NCBI GenBank assembly: GCA_965140355.1
Contig: OZ223195.1
Span: forward strand, 372,001 to 436,000
Length of the DNA: 64,000 bases
Source of the DNA: Acetobacterium sp965140355
GTDB taxonomy: Bacteria; Bacillota; Clostridia; Eubacteriales; Eubacteriaceae
Direction of reading: 5' to 3'
Shown: positions 25,572-35,053 of the stretch, one piece after another
How the letters are laid out: every line of letters starts with the position of its first letter
How positions within the stretch are numbered: the first letter of the stretch is position 1
Position numbers and translations under genes: made by a program
The notes under the pieces: model-generated
The model's input: the letters and a program-made list of their open reading frames with translations, nothing else
The model's database searches: none
Told to the model about the DNA's origin: nothing

Positions 25572-27905
25572 TCAATTTTTAAGTTGAAACTGATCAATCA
25601 TTTGCTTTAATAAAACAGATTGACTTGATAGTTCTTCACTAGCGGCAGCACTTTGTTCTGCTGTTGCTGAGTTCTGTTGAACAACCTGGGCGACCTGCTC
25701 AACACCTAAGTTAATCTGCGCTATGCCGGTTGCTTGTTCATTCGATGCTTTAGCAATATTACCAATCAGATCATTTACTTTTGTAATACCAGTAACAATT
25801 TCATCCAAGGCTTCCGCTGTTTCATCGGCAATTTTGGTACCATCTTGAACATTGTTGATTGAACCTTCAATCAGTCCGGTCGTTTCTTTGGCTGCATCGG
25901 CACTACGAGCCGCCAGCGTTCGCACTTCTTCAGCGACAACTGCAAACCCTTTACCATGTTGTCCCGCGCGGGCCGCTTCTACCGCCGCATTAAGTGCCAG
26001 AATATTTGTTTGAAAAGCAATATCATCAATCACTTTAATAATCTTTGAAATATCAACTGAAGATTTATTAATATCTACCATCGACTGCTGCATTTTAGTC
26101 ATTTGTGCATTACCTTTTTCAGCATTCGTCATCACCGCAGCTGCTAATTCTCTCGCTTTATTTGAATCTACAGCGTTATTTTTAGTTTGGTCAGCAATTT
26201 CTGATATTGATGCTGTCAATTCCTGAATTGAACTTGCCTGTTCAGTTGAACCTTGAGCTAAGCCCTGGCTGCTATTGGATACTTGATTGGAACCCATATT
26301 AACCTGATCAGCAGCATTATTGATGTCGCCCAACAATGAATTCAAGGTCAGGATAATGTTATTCAAGGCGTTAGAAATAGAATTAAAGTCACCGCCAAAG
26401 GCTTCGACATTTTCAATATTAAGATTGCCATTCCCCATCTCTTCAGTAACTGACGATATTTCAGCAACAATCCTTTCAAGCTGGCGTCCCATAATATTAA
26501 CTGATTGTTTTAAAACCTCAAATTCACCCTGATAAAAACCATTGACGGTCGATTTTAACTGTCCTTTAGAAATCTCGCTCATAACTTCTGACACTTCTTC
26601 AATCGGTTTTGCAATTTCGCCAAGAATATTATTCATCCCACTAATTAATTGTTGCCATGATCCACTGAATTTAGTTTCGTCAGCCCGGGTCGAAAGTTCT
26701 CCGGAAATCGCCGCATTTGTTAACATACTTGCGTCATTAATGAGATTTCCAATGTTGCTTTTTACGTCGGTTAAACTAGTACCAATTTTTTGAAACTGTT
26801 CATAAGCTTCGTTCGTATATTGATTGGGCTCAGTTACAGACAAATCAAATTCGAGATTTCCAGCGGATAAAAGATGTAAATTTTCTGCTAATCTCACGAC
26901 CTCATTACTTGTGTAATTATTAACACTCATTACCGGGGTCGTATCATGAGACACTTCCACATAACCAATTTGCTCACCGTTTTTGTCAAGAACCTTAGCT
27001 GTATCCATACGATAATATCGATCCATGAATGCAAACGAATACTCAGCATAACCGAACTCATTGAGGCGATCGCCGCCAGCTTTTAACATTGTATAACCAC
27101 AGTTTTCAGTCCCACACATTTCTAACTTACAGCTACTACAATCATGTCCACGAATTGCTTCCCGACTTTCCGCTGTGCCAGTCAATTTCATCAAATCTTC
27201 TAGCGTCTTGTTGACAAAAACCATCTTCATGTTATTATCCGATGTCGTTATCCGGTAAGGGAGCGCATCAAGAATGGCCAGATAATAGTCTTTATCATAA
27301 ACAACGGTTGCCATTGCCTGATTAACCTGTTCGATGGCTTTTTTATAATCACCGCTTAACTCATTTTCTTTGCTTTTATCAAGATACACTTTTTTTTCAA
27401 CGAGCTCTGGCATTATTATCATATAATCCAACAAATTTTTAACGGAGTTTTGAATGGCTTGCAGATGTTTTCCGATCGAATCATTTTTAGATGACGACGC
27501 AATTGTTTCGGAAAAATTTCCAACGGCCAAATTTTGGGCAAGATCAGAATTCAACTTAAGATTTTCAGCGATGCTTGCTAATGCATATTCAATTTCTCCC
27601 AACTGATCTTGAGGCTTGTCAACATTAAAAGTTTTATCCACATCACCATCGGCAAGATGATTAGCAAACTCTGCCAGTTTAGTAATTTGGTTTGATGTAC
27701 CTTTTAATCCCAGAACAATTGCAACAATAACCGCACCTAAACCGATTACATTTATCAGTATTATGTTGTTTTGAATCTCAGCAAAGTGATCAAAACTTTG
27801 ACCAATCACATACATTGAAATGACGTCAACCAAACACAATGCTAATGCAACCGGTATGATAACCGTCATCAAGGTTTTCAACAATAAACTCTTTTCGTGA
27901 TTCAT
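25572..27905 (-). CDS. Methyl-accepting chemotaxis protein, PAS type with Cys motif (MCP2)
   Basis: A 777-residue paralogue of the preceding receptor, with the same order: two close membrane helices (IIPVALALCLVDVISMYVI and IILINVIGLGAVIVAIVLGL), HAMP-like region, PAS domain with DCSSCKLEMCGTENCG, further HAMP-like units and a signalling hairpin almost identical to that of MCP1 over the last 250 residues. Sequence divergence is concentrated in the N-terminal half, as expected after duplication with change of input. A DDE insertion sequence lies directly upstream of its start (27905), 160 bp from the transposase ATG on the other strand. Confidence 0.93.
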   Translation of the reverse strand: MNHEKSLLLKTLMTVIIPVALALCLVDVISMYVIGQSFDHFAEIQNNIILINVIGLGAVIVAIVLGLKGTSNQITKLAEFANHLADGDVDKTFNVDKPQDQLGEIEYALASIAENLKLNSDLAQNLAVGNFSETIASSSKNDSIGKHLQAIQNSVKNLLDYMIIMPELVEKKVYLDKSKENELSGDYKKAIEQVNQAMATVVYDKDYYLAILDALPYRITTSDNNMKMVFVNKTLEDLMKLTGTAESREAIRGHDCSSCKLEMCGTENCGYTMLKAGGDRLNEFGYAEYSFAFMDRYYRMDTAKVLDKNGEQIGYVEVSHDTTPVMSVNNYTSNEVVRLAENLHLLSAGNLEFDLSVTEPNQYTNEAYEQFQKIGTSLTDVKSNIGNLINDASMLTNAAISGELSTRADETKFSGSWQQLISGMNNILGEIAKPIEEVSEVMSEISKGQLKSTVNGFYQGEFEVLKQSVNIMGRQLERIVAEISSVTEEMGNGNLNIENVEAFGGDFNSISNALNNIILTLNSLLGDINNAADQVNMGSNQVSNSSQGLAQGSTEQASSIQELTASISEIADQTKNNAVDSNKARELAAAVMTNAEKGNAQMTKMQQSMVDINKSSVDISKIIKVIDDIAFQTNILALNAAVEAARAGQHGKGFAVVAEEVRTLAARSADAAKETTGLIEGSINNVQDGTKIADETAEALDEIVTGITKVNDLIGNIAKASNEQATGIAQINLGVEQVAQVVQQNSATAEQSAAASEELSSQSVLLKQMIDQFQLKN

Positions 27906-27935
27906 TTTCTTCCTCCTTATTATTCCCTATACTTA

Positions 27936-27966
27936 GGCGTTTGCAAAACGCCACAACCCGCATAAT
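27936..27966. repeat. Short palindromes at the left side of the DDE insertion sequence
   Basis: GGCGTTT/AAACGCC (27936-27942 with 27946-27952) and CCCG/CGGG just after it form two adjacent hairpins between MCP2 and the transposase. They may be part of the element's left end; no matching right terminal repeat was found. Confidence 0.4.
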
Positions 27967-28066
27967 TACGGGATATTTTTAATATAAAAAAATATAACTC
28001 CTCACCAGATTGTGATAAAATTGAGTTGCTTAAAAACAAATCTATCAACCTGAAAGGAGTTATATC

Positions 28067-29509
28067 ATGACTATTTTATCACAAAAACAGCTTTCGTTGG
28101 CTGAAATTTATTCTGATTGCACTCATTTTTTTGAAAGTGACAAACATCGCTTTCTTTCACTACTGGAAGAGAATCTGAATCTTCATGCGTTGATTCCGCA
28201 TTCTTTTTATCAGCATTACTACTGTGCTCATGGACGACATCGGGATTTTGAGCTTTGTTCGATTCTCTGGGCGCTGATCCTGCAGCGGATTTTTTCCATC
28301 CCCACGGATACACTCCTGATTACTTTTCTCAAGTTTTCCAGAGAACTCAGGGATTTCTGCGGTTTTAACCGAGTTCCCCATGCGTCACAACTGACCCGTT
28401 TCAAACAAACATACTTGCCGGACTTACAATCGCTCTTTCATCGTCTTGTTGATGTGACTGAGCCGATCTGCCAGAAAATTGATGCTGATAAAGCGATGAT
28501 GACTATTTTTGATACCTCCGGAATTGAAGCCTATGTCACTGAAAACAACCCAAAATTTGCCAATAAAATTATTAAGCAGCTCAAGGCTTTCAAGAAATCC
28601 CACCAGCTTAATGACGCCTATGATCCCTATAAAGCCGCCTACGGCTCAATGCCCACTCACGCGAAATCCAATCCGGAAATCAAACAGCTCTACATTAACG
28701 GTCATTTCTGTTACGTCTACAAATTCGGCATCATTACCAATGGCCTTGGCATTGTCCGGGATATCACTTTCTATGATGCGAATTTTCTGGTTGAACATCC
28801 GGATATTTCTGTCGATAAAAAATCAGATTCTCCTGATGAGGACAAATCGCTTCATGATACCAAAGCCCTGATTCCGGTTCTGACAGACTTCTTTAAAGCG
28901 CACCCGCTGATTGTCCCCAAACTTTTCATTGGTGATGCTGCCTTTGACAGTTCTGCGATTTATCAGTCCCTCCTCGGGGAACTGAAATTTGAAAAAGCTT
29001 TCATTCCATTGAATCAGCGTGGTAAATTTTCCTATCCGGATTGTCCGGTTGATGCCGATGGCATTCCCTGTTGTCCAAATGATCCTGCTCTTCCCATGAA
29101 ATCCGAAGGACGGGCCAAAAGAAAGAACGGCTTGATTCGGTTTAAATTCACCTGTCCCAAAACAAAATGGATCAAACAGGAAGCCGGGAAAGCCAAACGT
29201 CAATGTTTCTGTGAAAATCCTTGCACTTCGTCTTCCTGTGGTCGGATGTTTTACGTCTACCCTGAAAAAAATCTTCGAGCCTACCCCGGAACCCTTCGTG
29301 GGACACTCGAATGGGCTCGAATCTATAAGATCAGAGGCGTCGTTGAACAATCCATTAATCACTTCAAAGACAGTTTCTGTCTTGCCAACCGTAAAACTCA
29401 AAATGCCGGAACACTTCACTCCGATTTGCTGTTGGCCGGAATTACCCAGCTGATTACTGCAATTCTTTCATTCCCTATACTATCTGAATCTAAACTAATT
29501 ATTTATTGA
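28067..29509 (+). CDS. DDE transposase, IS1182-like
   Basis: A 480-residue transposase. The N-terminal region matches the DUF772-type helical domain of IS5/IS1182 relatives. The DDE core shows Asp in TIFDTSGIEA, Asp in LFIGDAAFDSSAIY and Glu in RGVVEQSINHFKDSF (the Y/R-x3-E-x6-K style motif). A Cys-rich insertion (residues about 330-410, CFCENPCTSSSCGRMF) lies before the Glu, as seen in IS1182 proteins. The frame is complete. An AAAGGAG ribosome binding site precedes the ATG. Confidence 0.88.
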   Translation: MTILSQKQLSLAEIYSDCTHFFESDKHRFLSLLEENLNLHALIPHSFYQHYYCAHGRHRDFELCSILWALILQRIFSIPTDTLLITFLKFSRELRDFCGFNRVPHASQLTRFKQTYLPDLQSLFHRLVDVTEPICQKIDADKAMMTIFDTSGIEAYVTENNPKFANKIIKQLKAFKKSHQLNDAYDPYKAAYGSMPTHAKSNPEIKQLYINGHFCYVYKFGIITNGLGIVRDITFYDANFLVEHPDISVDKKSDSPDEDKSLHDTKALIPVLTDFFKAHPLIVPKLFIGDAAFDSSAIYQSLLGELKFEKAFIPLNQRGKFSYPDCPVDADGIPCCPNDPALPMKSEGRAKRKNGLIRFKFTCPKTKWIKQEAGKAKRQCFCENPCTSSSCGRMFYVYPEKNLRAYPGTLRGTLEWARIYKIRGVVEQSINHFKDSFCLANRKTQNAGTLHSDLLLAGITQLITAILSFPILSESKLIIY

Positions 29510-30005
29510 TCGCTCACCACTTTTCTAATAGATATTATGTGCCGTCAACTATCCAAACATCGATGCTACTTTTCGTAGTCAATGATTTTATTGAGCTAAT
29601 AACTTATTTGTGAATTATATATGAAATTACTAAATAGCTCAAGCTTTTTTACTTTTCATATTTCTACCAATGAATTTATTAATAATATTTTCCGGGATCA
29701 CTTAAATATCGGCACTTATTCGCTCAAATCAAGTTGCAATTCAACTGTAAATTGTTACTACAAAATTATTGAGTCAGATGCTCAATTATCCCATGTTTAT
29801 TTAGTTGCATTTAATATTATATCTTACTTTTTTTGTAAATTCAATCTATTTAACAATAATAAATTCTGAATGCTTTTCTTAAATGATGCCGTTATTATTT
29901 GTTTTTTTTTAATTTTTAAGGATAGACCATCTGCAACAAGATGGTCTATCCTTTATCAAATCGAGATTATTGTAATTAAAATTTGAAACCTATCAAAGAT
30001 TAAAT
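29510..30005. other. 496-bp AT-rich region between the IS and MCP3
   Basis: It contains one clear hairpin, arms 29920-29932 and 29939-29951 (13 bp, 6-nt loop), followed by only three T residues on the plus strand. This may be a weak terminator between the convergent IS and MCP3 genes. The rest has low complexity with no supported gene. Confidence 0.5.
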
Positions 30006-33000
30006 TTAGCGTAACTGAAATCGCTCAATCATCTGTTTTAGTAAAACTGATTGTCCCGACAACTCTTCGCTGGCAGCAGCACTCTGCTCGGCTGTTGCCG
30101 AAGTTTGCTGAACAACCTGAGCAACTTGTTCAACACCCATATTAATCTGAGTGATACCGGAAGCCTGTTCATTCGAAGCCGTTGCAATATTGCCGATTAA
30201 GTTGGTCATCTTACTAATACCAGCGACAATTTCATTTAATGCTTCAGCGGTGTCATCAGCAATACCAGTTCCTTCTTGAACTTTATTGATAGAATCTTCA
30301 ATTAACGCTGTTGTTTCTTTGGCTGCTTCAGCACTTTGGGCGGCCAGCGCTCGGACTTCTTCGGCAACTACCGCAAAACCTTTGCCATGCTGTCCGGCTC
30401 GAGCTGCTTCCACCGCGGCATTAAGCGCCAGGATGTTTGTCTGGAAGGCAATATTGTCAATTACTTTAATAATTTTTGAAATGTCTTGTGATGATTTATC
30501 AATAGCTACCATTGATCGCTGCATTTGTGTCATTTGATGATTACCTTTATCAGCATTTTCCATAACATCAGCTGCCAATTCTCGTGCTTTGTTAGCATCT
30601 ACCGCGTTGTTTTTTGTTTGAGCGGCAATTTCTGCGATCGAAGCCATCAGTTCTTGAATTGAGCTGGCTTGTTCAGTCGAACCCTGAGCTAAAGCCTGAC
30701 TGCTGTCGGATACCTGATTGGCCCCGATATTTACCTGTTCAGCAGCAATATTAATATCGCCCATAACGTCATTTAATGATTGGATGATAACATTAATTGC
30801 ATCGGAAATGGTGATAAAATCACCACGAAACGCTTGTGTATTTTCAATATTAAGGTTTCCCCGAGATAATTGTTCAATTTTTTCGGTAATTTCGCCTACT
30901 ACATCGTGTAACAAGATGGCTGTATTGTTCACAATTTGTTTAAGAGTATCAATATCACCCTTATACTCCCCAGTGATGCGCGCTTCCAAATTGCCATTTG
31001 AAATAGTATCCATCACGGTCATGACTTCACCCAATGGCTTGTTCATTTCAAACAGAATGGCATTCATGCCACCAACCACTTCTTCCCAAGCACCTTTAAA
31101 CTGACTGGTATCTGCTGTAATTTGAAGATTTCCGTCAATCACAGCATTTGTAATCATTGTCGCGTCATTTATCATTGCCCCAATCGAATCTTTAACCGTT
31201 ACTAAACTATTATTGATTTCATTAAACTGGGCACTCACTTCAGACGTATATTCGTCAGCCTGAACGATGTTTAAATCAAAATTCAAATCACCTTCGGATA
31301 ATCGTAGCAGATTCTTTGCCAGTCGGGCCACTTCAGCCTTGGTATAATCACTAACCCGAATTATCGGTGTCAGATCGGTCACAATTTCTACAAAGCCAAT
31401 ATTCTCGCCTTTTTTATTTTTGAGATAAGCAGTTTCCTGTTTGTTATTGCGACCATCTCGTTCAAAATAACTATCCGCCTGACCTTGATTGACTAACCGC
31501 TTAATTCCACATTCTTCGGTTTGACAAATACTATTACCAGCCTTGTGACAATCCATCCCACAGGCCGATTTCCGATCATTTATGGTTCCATGGGCAATCA
31601 TTTGTGCTTCAAAAGCGCGGTTCATAAATGTCCATTTCATCTCATTATCGGTAACATGAACAGGATAAGGTATCCCATCGATAATCGCTTCGTACCAAAA
31701 CATATTATCAACAACGGTATCCAACGTCTGATTGATCCCCACAATAACTTTTTCATATTCACCAGCGTGTTTGTCAATTTCCGCCCGTTTGGTGAAATCT
31801 CCTTTAATGGCTGAATCAGAGAGCATAATGGTATCAGCAACAAGGTTACCAATCGCATTTTTTATCGAAATCATACTATTCCCTAAAACATCATTTTCAG
31901 ACCTTGGTTTAATATCATAAGATAAATCCCCCAGTGCTATCTTTTGAGCAACTTCGGCCTGATCACAGATATTTTGTGCCATATTGACAAATGATTTGGT
32001 TAATTCGCCGATTTCATCCTTCGTTGCCGTTTCCGCCATTGAATAATCAATGTCCACCGCACCTAGAGCGAGATGATCAGCGGCCTCGGCAAGGCGTTTA
32101 ATGGGTTTTACAAAACTTCGGGCAGATTTATCAATTAAAATCACAATAACCAATAATCCTAACGCAAAAATGATTATCATCGTCGTTTGGATTCCATTGT
32201 AATAATCATTAAACTCTGCCATGGGAAGTCCGCTGGCAATAACCCATCCAGTCGTTCCAATTTCGGTAACATATCCTTCATTGACTATCCCATTCGTCGA
32301 ATAACTAAGTGCCCCAACCTCTTTGTTCATTAACGCCGCAACAACATTTTCCGACATATCAGTTTCTGACAATTGCCCATTGTTATAATCTGGATTGGGA
32401 TGATCAAAAACGATGCCACTATTGGTTGCTACTACAAAAAATCCCGTATCTCCAATTTTATTCTCGGCAACAATTTCTTTGATTCGATCAATCGATACAT
32501 CGATACAAGTTGCCCCCACTAATTCTTGAGTATCCGGTTTAAATACAGGTGCGACAACACTGACAATAATTTCATTAGTCGTAATATCTTCATAGGGTTC
32601 TGAGATAAAGGTCTTCTTTTTTTTGAGTAACTCTTGAAACCATGGCCGCGTATTAATATTATAACTTGAATCTGAAACAACGCCATCAGATTGCGTAAAC
32701 TGACTCGAATCAACGTCAGCAATCCATGTCACCCGGATATTTTCAGTGTCCGTTGCGCGGACGTTATCGAGTGTTTGTTTGACTTCTGGAAAATTAGCGG
32801 TAGCGGTAATTCCAACGCCGGGAGTTACCTGATCAAACAAGTTTCTAATTTCTGGATTGGCTGACAACTGAGTCGCATCCTCCAGGTATTTAGTAAAATA
32901 TGAATTAATCTGATTAGAAACCGATTCCGATCTGGCCGATAATTGGTTGATCGTAACCTCCGTAATCGCCTGATTCATGACATATAAAGAAATGCCAGCG

Positions 33001-33077
33001 ACAAGCGCAAAAATAATAGCAACCGGCAATCCGATTGTCAGTAACATCCGAATTAACAAACTTTTTTTTTGATTCAT
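30006..33077 (-). CDS. Methyl-accepting chemotaxis protein with dCache sensor and PAS Cys motif (MCP3)
   Basis: A 1023-residue chemoreceptor. After a first membrane helix (residues about 10-30) comes a large extracytoplasmic dCache domain to about residue 290, then a second helix, HAMP, a PAS domain carrying C-x7-C-x4-C-G (DCHKAGNSICQTEECG), further HAMP-like units and the signalling hairpin. The dCache part has YNINTRPWF and later GATCIDVS, which fit the Y-x4-R-x-W-[YF] ... D pattern of amino-acid-binding dCache_1 domains. The ATG at 33077 starts the hydrophilic MNQKKSLLIR; its ribosome binding site is poor, and the open frame extends to 33218 without a better start. It has both an external and an internal sensor. 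Confidence 0.92.
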   Translation of the reverse strand: MNQKKSLLIRMLLTIGLPVAIIFALVAGISLYVMNQAITEVTINQLSARSESVSNQINSYFTKYLEDATQLSANPEIRNLFDQVTPGVGITATANFPEVKQTLDNVRATDTENIRVTWIADVDSSQFTQSDGVVSDSSYNINTRPWFQELLKKKKTFISEPYEDITTNEIIVSVVAPVFKPDTQELVGATCIDVSIDRIKEIVAENKIGDTGFFVVATNSGIVFDHPNPDYNNGQLSETDMSENVVAALMNKEVGALSYSTNGIVNEGYVTEIGTTGWVIASGLPMAEFNDYYNGIQTTMIIIFALGLLVIVILIDKSARSFVKPIKRLAEAADHLALGAVDIDYSMAETATKDEIGELTKSFVNMAQNICDQAEVAQKIALGDLSYDIKPRSENDVLGNSMISIKNAIGNLVADTIMLSDSAIKGDFTKRAEIDKHAGEYEKVIVGINQTLDTVVDNMFWYEAIIDGIPYPVHVTDNEMKWTFMNRAFEAQMIAHGTINDRKSACGMDCHKAGNSICQTEECGIKRLVNQGQADSYFERDGRNNKQETAYLKNKKGENIGFVEIVTDLTPIIRVSDYTKAEVARLAKNLLRLSEGDLNFDLNIVQADEYTSEVSAQFNEINNSLVTVKDSIGAMINDATMITNAVIDGNLQITADTSQFKGAWEEVVGGMNAILFEMNKPLGEVMTVMDTISNGNLEARITGEYKGDIDTLKQIVNNTAILLHDVVGEITEKIEQLSRGNLNIENTQAFRGDFITISDAINVIIQSLNDVMGDINIAAEQVNIGANQVSDSSQALAQGSTEQASSIQELMASIAEIAAQTKNNAVDANKARELAADVMENADKGNHQMTQMQRSMVAIDKSSQDISKIIKVIDNIAFQTNILALNAAVEAARAGQHGKGFAVVAEEVRALAAQSAEAAKETTALIEDSINKVQEGTGIADDTAEALNEIVAGISKMTNLIGNIATASNEQASGITQINMGVEQVAQVVQQTSATAEQSAAASEELSGQSVLLKQMIERFQLR

Positions 33078-33318
33078 TTTAATAGGATATATCGCTGTAA
33101 TATATCTTTCCTTCCTTTCTTTTTCATATAAATAGATAAAAATAACTCGCATGAGTATTAGCCTTTGACAAATATTAAATACATTCAAAATCATAAATGA
33201 AAATGACTTTAAGTTCAAGTGCTTTTATGTAAATTAATTGTCATTTGCAAGAAAATTATTTTTATCTTATTATCTTAATTATCAACCAGAAAATTTCTAA
33301 TTTTACCACTACTCATGA

Positions 33319-33324
33319 TATAAT
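33319..33324 (+). promoter_or_regulatory. Candidate -10 element of the LiaF-like operon
   Basis: A perfect TATAAT 31 bp before the LiaF-like ATG. The -35 region is not recognisable. Confidence 0.45.
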
Positions 33325-33355
33325 AAACAAAACGTATGAAACAAAGGAGCAAAAA

Positions 33356-34033
33356 ATGAGAAATCGAACTGGTAACCTATTATGGGGTCTCTTGTTAGTA
33401 ATCGTTGGACTTGGTTTTGCTGGAAATGTATTTGGTATGTGGAATTTCGAACCTTTTTTTGATGGCTGGTGGACATTATTCATTATTATTCCCTGCATCA
33501 TCAGTATCGTTCAAAATGGTCTGCAACTCTGGAATACCATTGGTATGGGAATTGGGATCTTGCTATTTATATCAGCACAAGGCTTCTTAAATGGACAACT
33601 ACTGGGAGATCTGATCTTTCCGATCATTATTATTGCCGTTGGCTTAAGCATTATGTTTAAAGATCGACTCAGTAAAAATGCAAAACTGATCCAGAGCATG
33701 AACAAGGATGGACTTCCCGAATACTCGGCAGTATTTGGTGGACAAGAACTAAACTTTCCGGGCGAAGTATTTAGCGGTGCTAGTTTAACCGCTGTTTTTG
33801 GTAGTGTCTCCATTGATTTAAGACAAGCAATTATTAATGAGGATATCTATATTTCAGCAACAGCAGTATTTGGCGGAATTGAAATGCTCGTTCCCAGTAA
33901 CGTCCGAGTTGAAATGTCAACGACACCTATTTTTGGCGGTGCCTCGAATAAAACCAACAAACCTCTGGAAGAAAATCCATCCACTATTTACATTAACAGT
34001 ACGAACATTTTTGGGGGCACTGAAGTTAAATGA
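33356..34033 (+). CDS. LiaF-like membrane protein (cell-wall-active antibiotic response family)
   Basis: A 225-residue protein with four predicted membrane helices in the first 110 residues (LLWGLLLVIVGLGFAG, WTLFIIIPCIISIV, GIGILLFISAQGFL, FPIIIIAVGLSIMF) and a C-terminal LiaF-type beta domain with repeated AVFGG/PIFGG/NIFGG motifs. In Bacillus, LiaF inhibits the LiaS kinase; here no kinase or regulator is adjacent. The ATG at 33356 follows AAAGGAG; the longer frame from 33245 is not supported. Its stop overlaps the next start (ATGA), so the two proteins are translationally coupled. Confidence 0.85.
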   Translation: MRNRTGNLLWGLLLVIVGLGFAGNVFGMWNFEPFFDGWWTLFIIIPCIISIVQNGLQLWNTIGMGIGILLFISAQGFLNGQLLGDLIFPIIIIAVGLSIMFKDRLSKNAKLIQSMNKDGLPEYSAVFGGQELNFPGEVFSGASLTAVFGSVSIDLRQAIINEDIYISATAVFGGIEMLVPSNVRVEMSTTPIFGGASNKTNKPLEENPSTIYINSTNIFGGTEVK

Positions 34034-34866
34034 AAAACAGCAATAATTGGATTAAATATCTTGCCATTGCTTTTGGTCTGGTGTTATCTTTAGGCATTAT
34101 TTCTCTTATTGTTAATGGCGGTATTAGCGTCATCAGGAGTTTTGGACTAATCGTAACTGAAACACAACAAACCAAACAGCAAACTACGCCTTACATTCAA
34201 CTGTATACGGGTGATTTAGACGCTGTTTATGTTAATTTAAATAGCGGCAACGTGACACTTCAAACCGGTGATGTTTTTAAAGTTGAAGGCTCCAACCTGC
34301 CTAAAAACTTAGATGTCACATTTGAACAAGGTAAATTATCGATTGAAGATGATCACTTTTTATTTAACTTTATTCATCCAAGTCAAAAACCGCACTTGTC
34401 CATAACCATCCCTGAAGACACTTCCTTGAAAATACTCGAACTAGATTTGGAGGCTGGTCAGGGTAACCTGTCTCGAATTTCCGCTCAAAAGCTAATCATT
34501 AAACAAGGTGCGGGCGAAATTGTAGCCAATAATCTAAAAGCCGATTCTGGACAACTTGAAGGCGGCGCTGGTGCTGTTCATTTTTCTGATGTTCAGCTCC
34601 ATGATTTTGACATTGACGGCGGTGTTGGATTGATCGATGTCCAAGGGATTATTTCCGGTAATATGAAATTAAATTGCGGTATTGGTCAAACAAAATTAGC
34701 AATTTCCGGAACTGTTGATGATTATTATATCAACGCTGATCCAGGGCTCGGAACAATTACGGTTAATGATCGGAAAATTTCTGAAAATGGCGTTGGCTCA
34801 AAATCAGCCCCCAACTATATCGACATTGATGGTGGTATTGGCATGGTAAACTTAACTATTAATTAA
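34030..34866 (+). CDS. DUF4097-type membrane-anchored beta-solenoid protein
   Basis: A 278-residue protein with one N-terminal membrane helix (YLAIAFGLVLSLGIISLIV) and a repetitive beta-rich extracytoplasmic part resembling DUF4097/adhesin-like proteins (LNSGNVTLQTGDVF, LEAGQGNLSRI, GGAGAVHFSDV, DGGVGLIDVQG, NCGIGQTKLAISG, DGGIGMVNLTI). Similar proteins (LiaG and relatives) accompany LiaF-like genes. A role in envelope stress sensing is likely but not shown. It overlaps the LiaF-like gene by 4 bp. Confidence 0.75.
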   Translation: MKNSNNWIKYLAIAFGLVLSLGIISLIVNGGISVIRSFGLIVTETQQTKQQTTPYIQLYTGDLDAVYVNLNSGNVTLQTGDVFKVEGSNLPKNLDVTFEQGKLSIEDDHFLFNFIHPSQKPHLSITIPEDTSLKILELDLEAGQGNLSRISAQKLIIKQGAGEIVANNLKADSGQLEGGAGAVHFSDVQLHDFDIDGGVGLIDVQGIISGNMKLNCGIGQTKLAISGTVDDYYINADPGLGTITVNDRKISENGVGSKSAPNYIDIDGGIGMVNLTIN

Positions 34867-34870
34867 GCAT

Positions 34871-35049
34871 AAAAAAAACACGTCAGCTTGTTTAAGGTTG
34901 CCGACAAAGTACTGACAATTCGGTTAATCTACGCGTTTGAAGCAGAGCAGATAAGGCTTAAGCCAATCCTGTTGGCTAGCAAACATGTACTTAACTAATT
35001 GTCGGTACGAATTTATCGCCAACTCTAACGATTAAAACGTGTTTTTGGT
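34871..35049. repeat. Long imperfect palindrome between convergent genes
   Basis: The outer arms AAAACACG/CGTGTTTT, then CCGACAA/TTGTCGG and AGTAC/GTACT, are nested in order across about 180 bp, with an inner AGCCAA/TTGGCT hairpin. The A and T runs at both ends make it a possible bidirectional terminator for the DUF4097 and flavoprotein genes. I saw no second copy in the window. Confidence 0.45.
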
Positions 35050-35053
35050 TGTT

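Larger units (their letters stand above)
27922..29520 (+). mobile_element. DDE insertion sequence (IS1182-like), ends not resolved
   Basis: An intact transposase gene with short flanks stands between MCP2 and MCP3, splitting a receptor array. I see no convincing terminal inverted repeats. A 12-bp direct repeat (27922-27933 and 29470-29481) brackets most of it, but the right copy lies inside the transposase frame, so its meaning is unclear. Confidence 0.55.

Noticed and set aside
28823..29419. 198-codon leftward ORF
   Set aside because: It is antisense to the DDE transposase, whose motifs are intact.
29621..29869. 82-codon rightward ORF in AT-rich DNA
   Set aside because: No ribosome binding site, no domain, and composition typical of low-complexity AT-rich DNA.
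22972..33077. Repeated chemoreceptor C-terminal sequences as a CRISPR or DNA repeat array
   Set aside because: The similarity is at the protein level in paralogous signalling domains, not short spaced repeats.
33078..33218. N-terminal extension of MCP3
   Set aside because: The extra residues are not receptor-like and precede the normal positively charged start before the first membrane helix; no better ribosome binding site is present.
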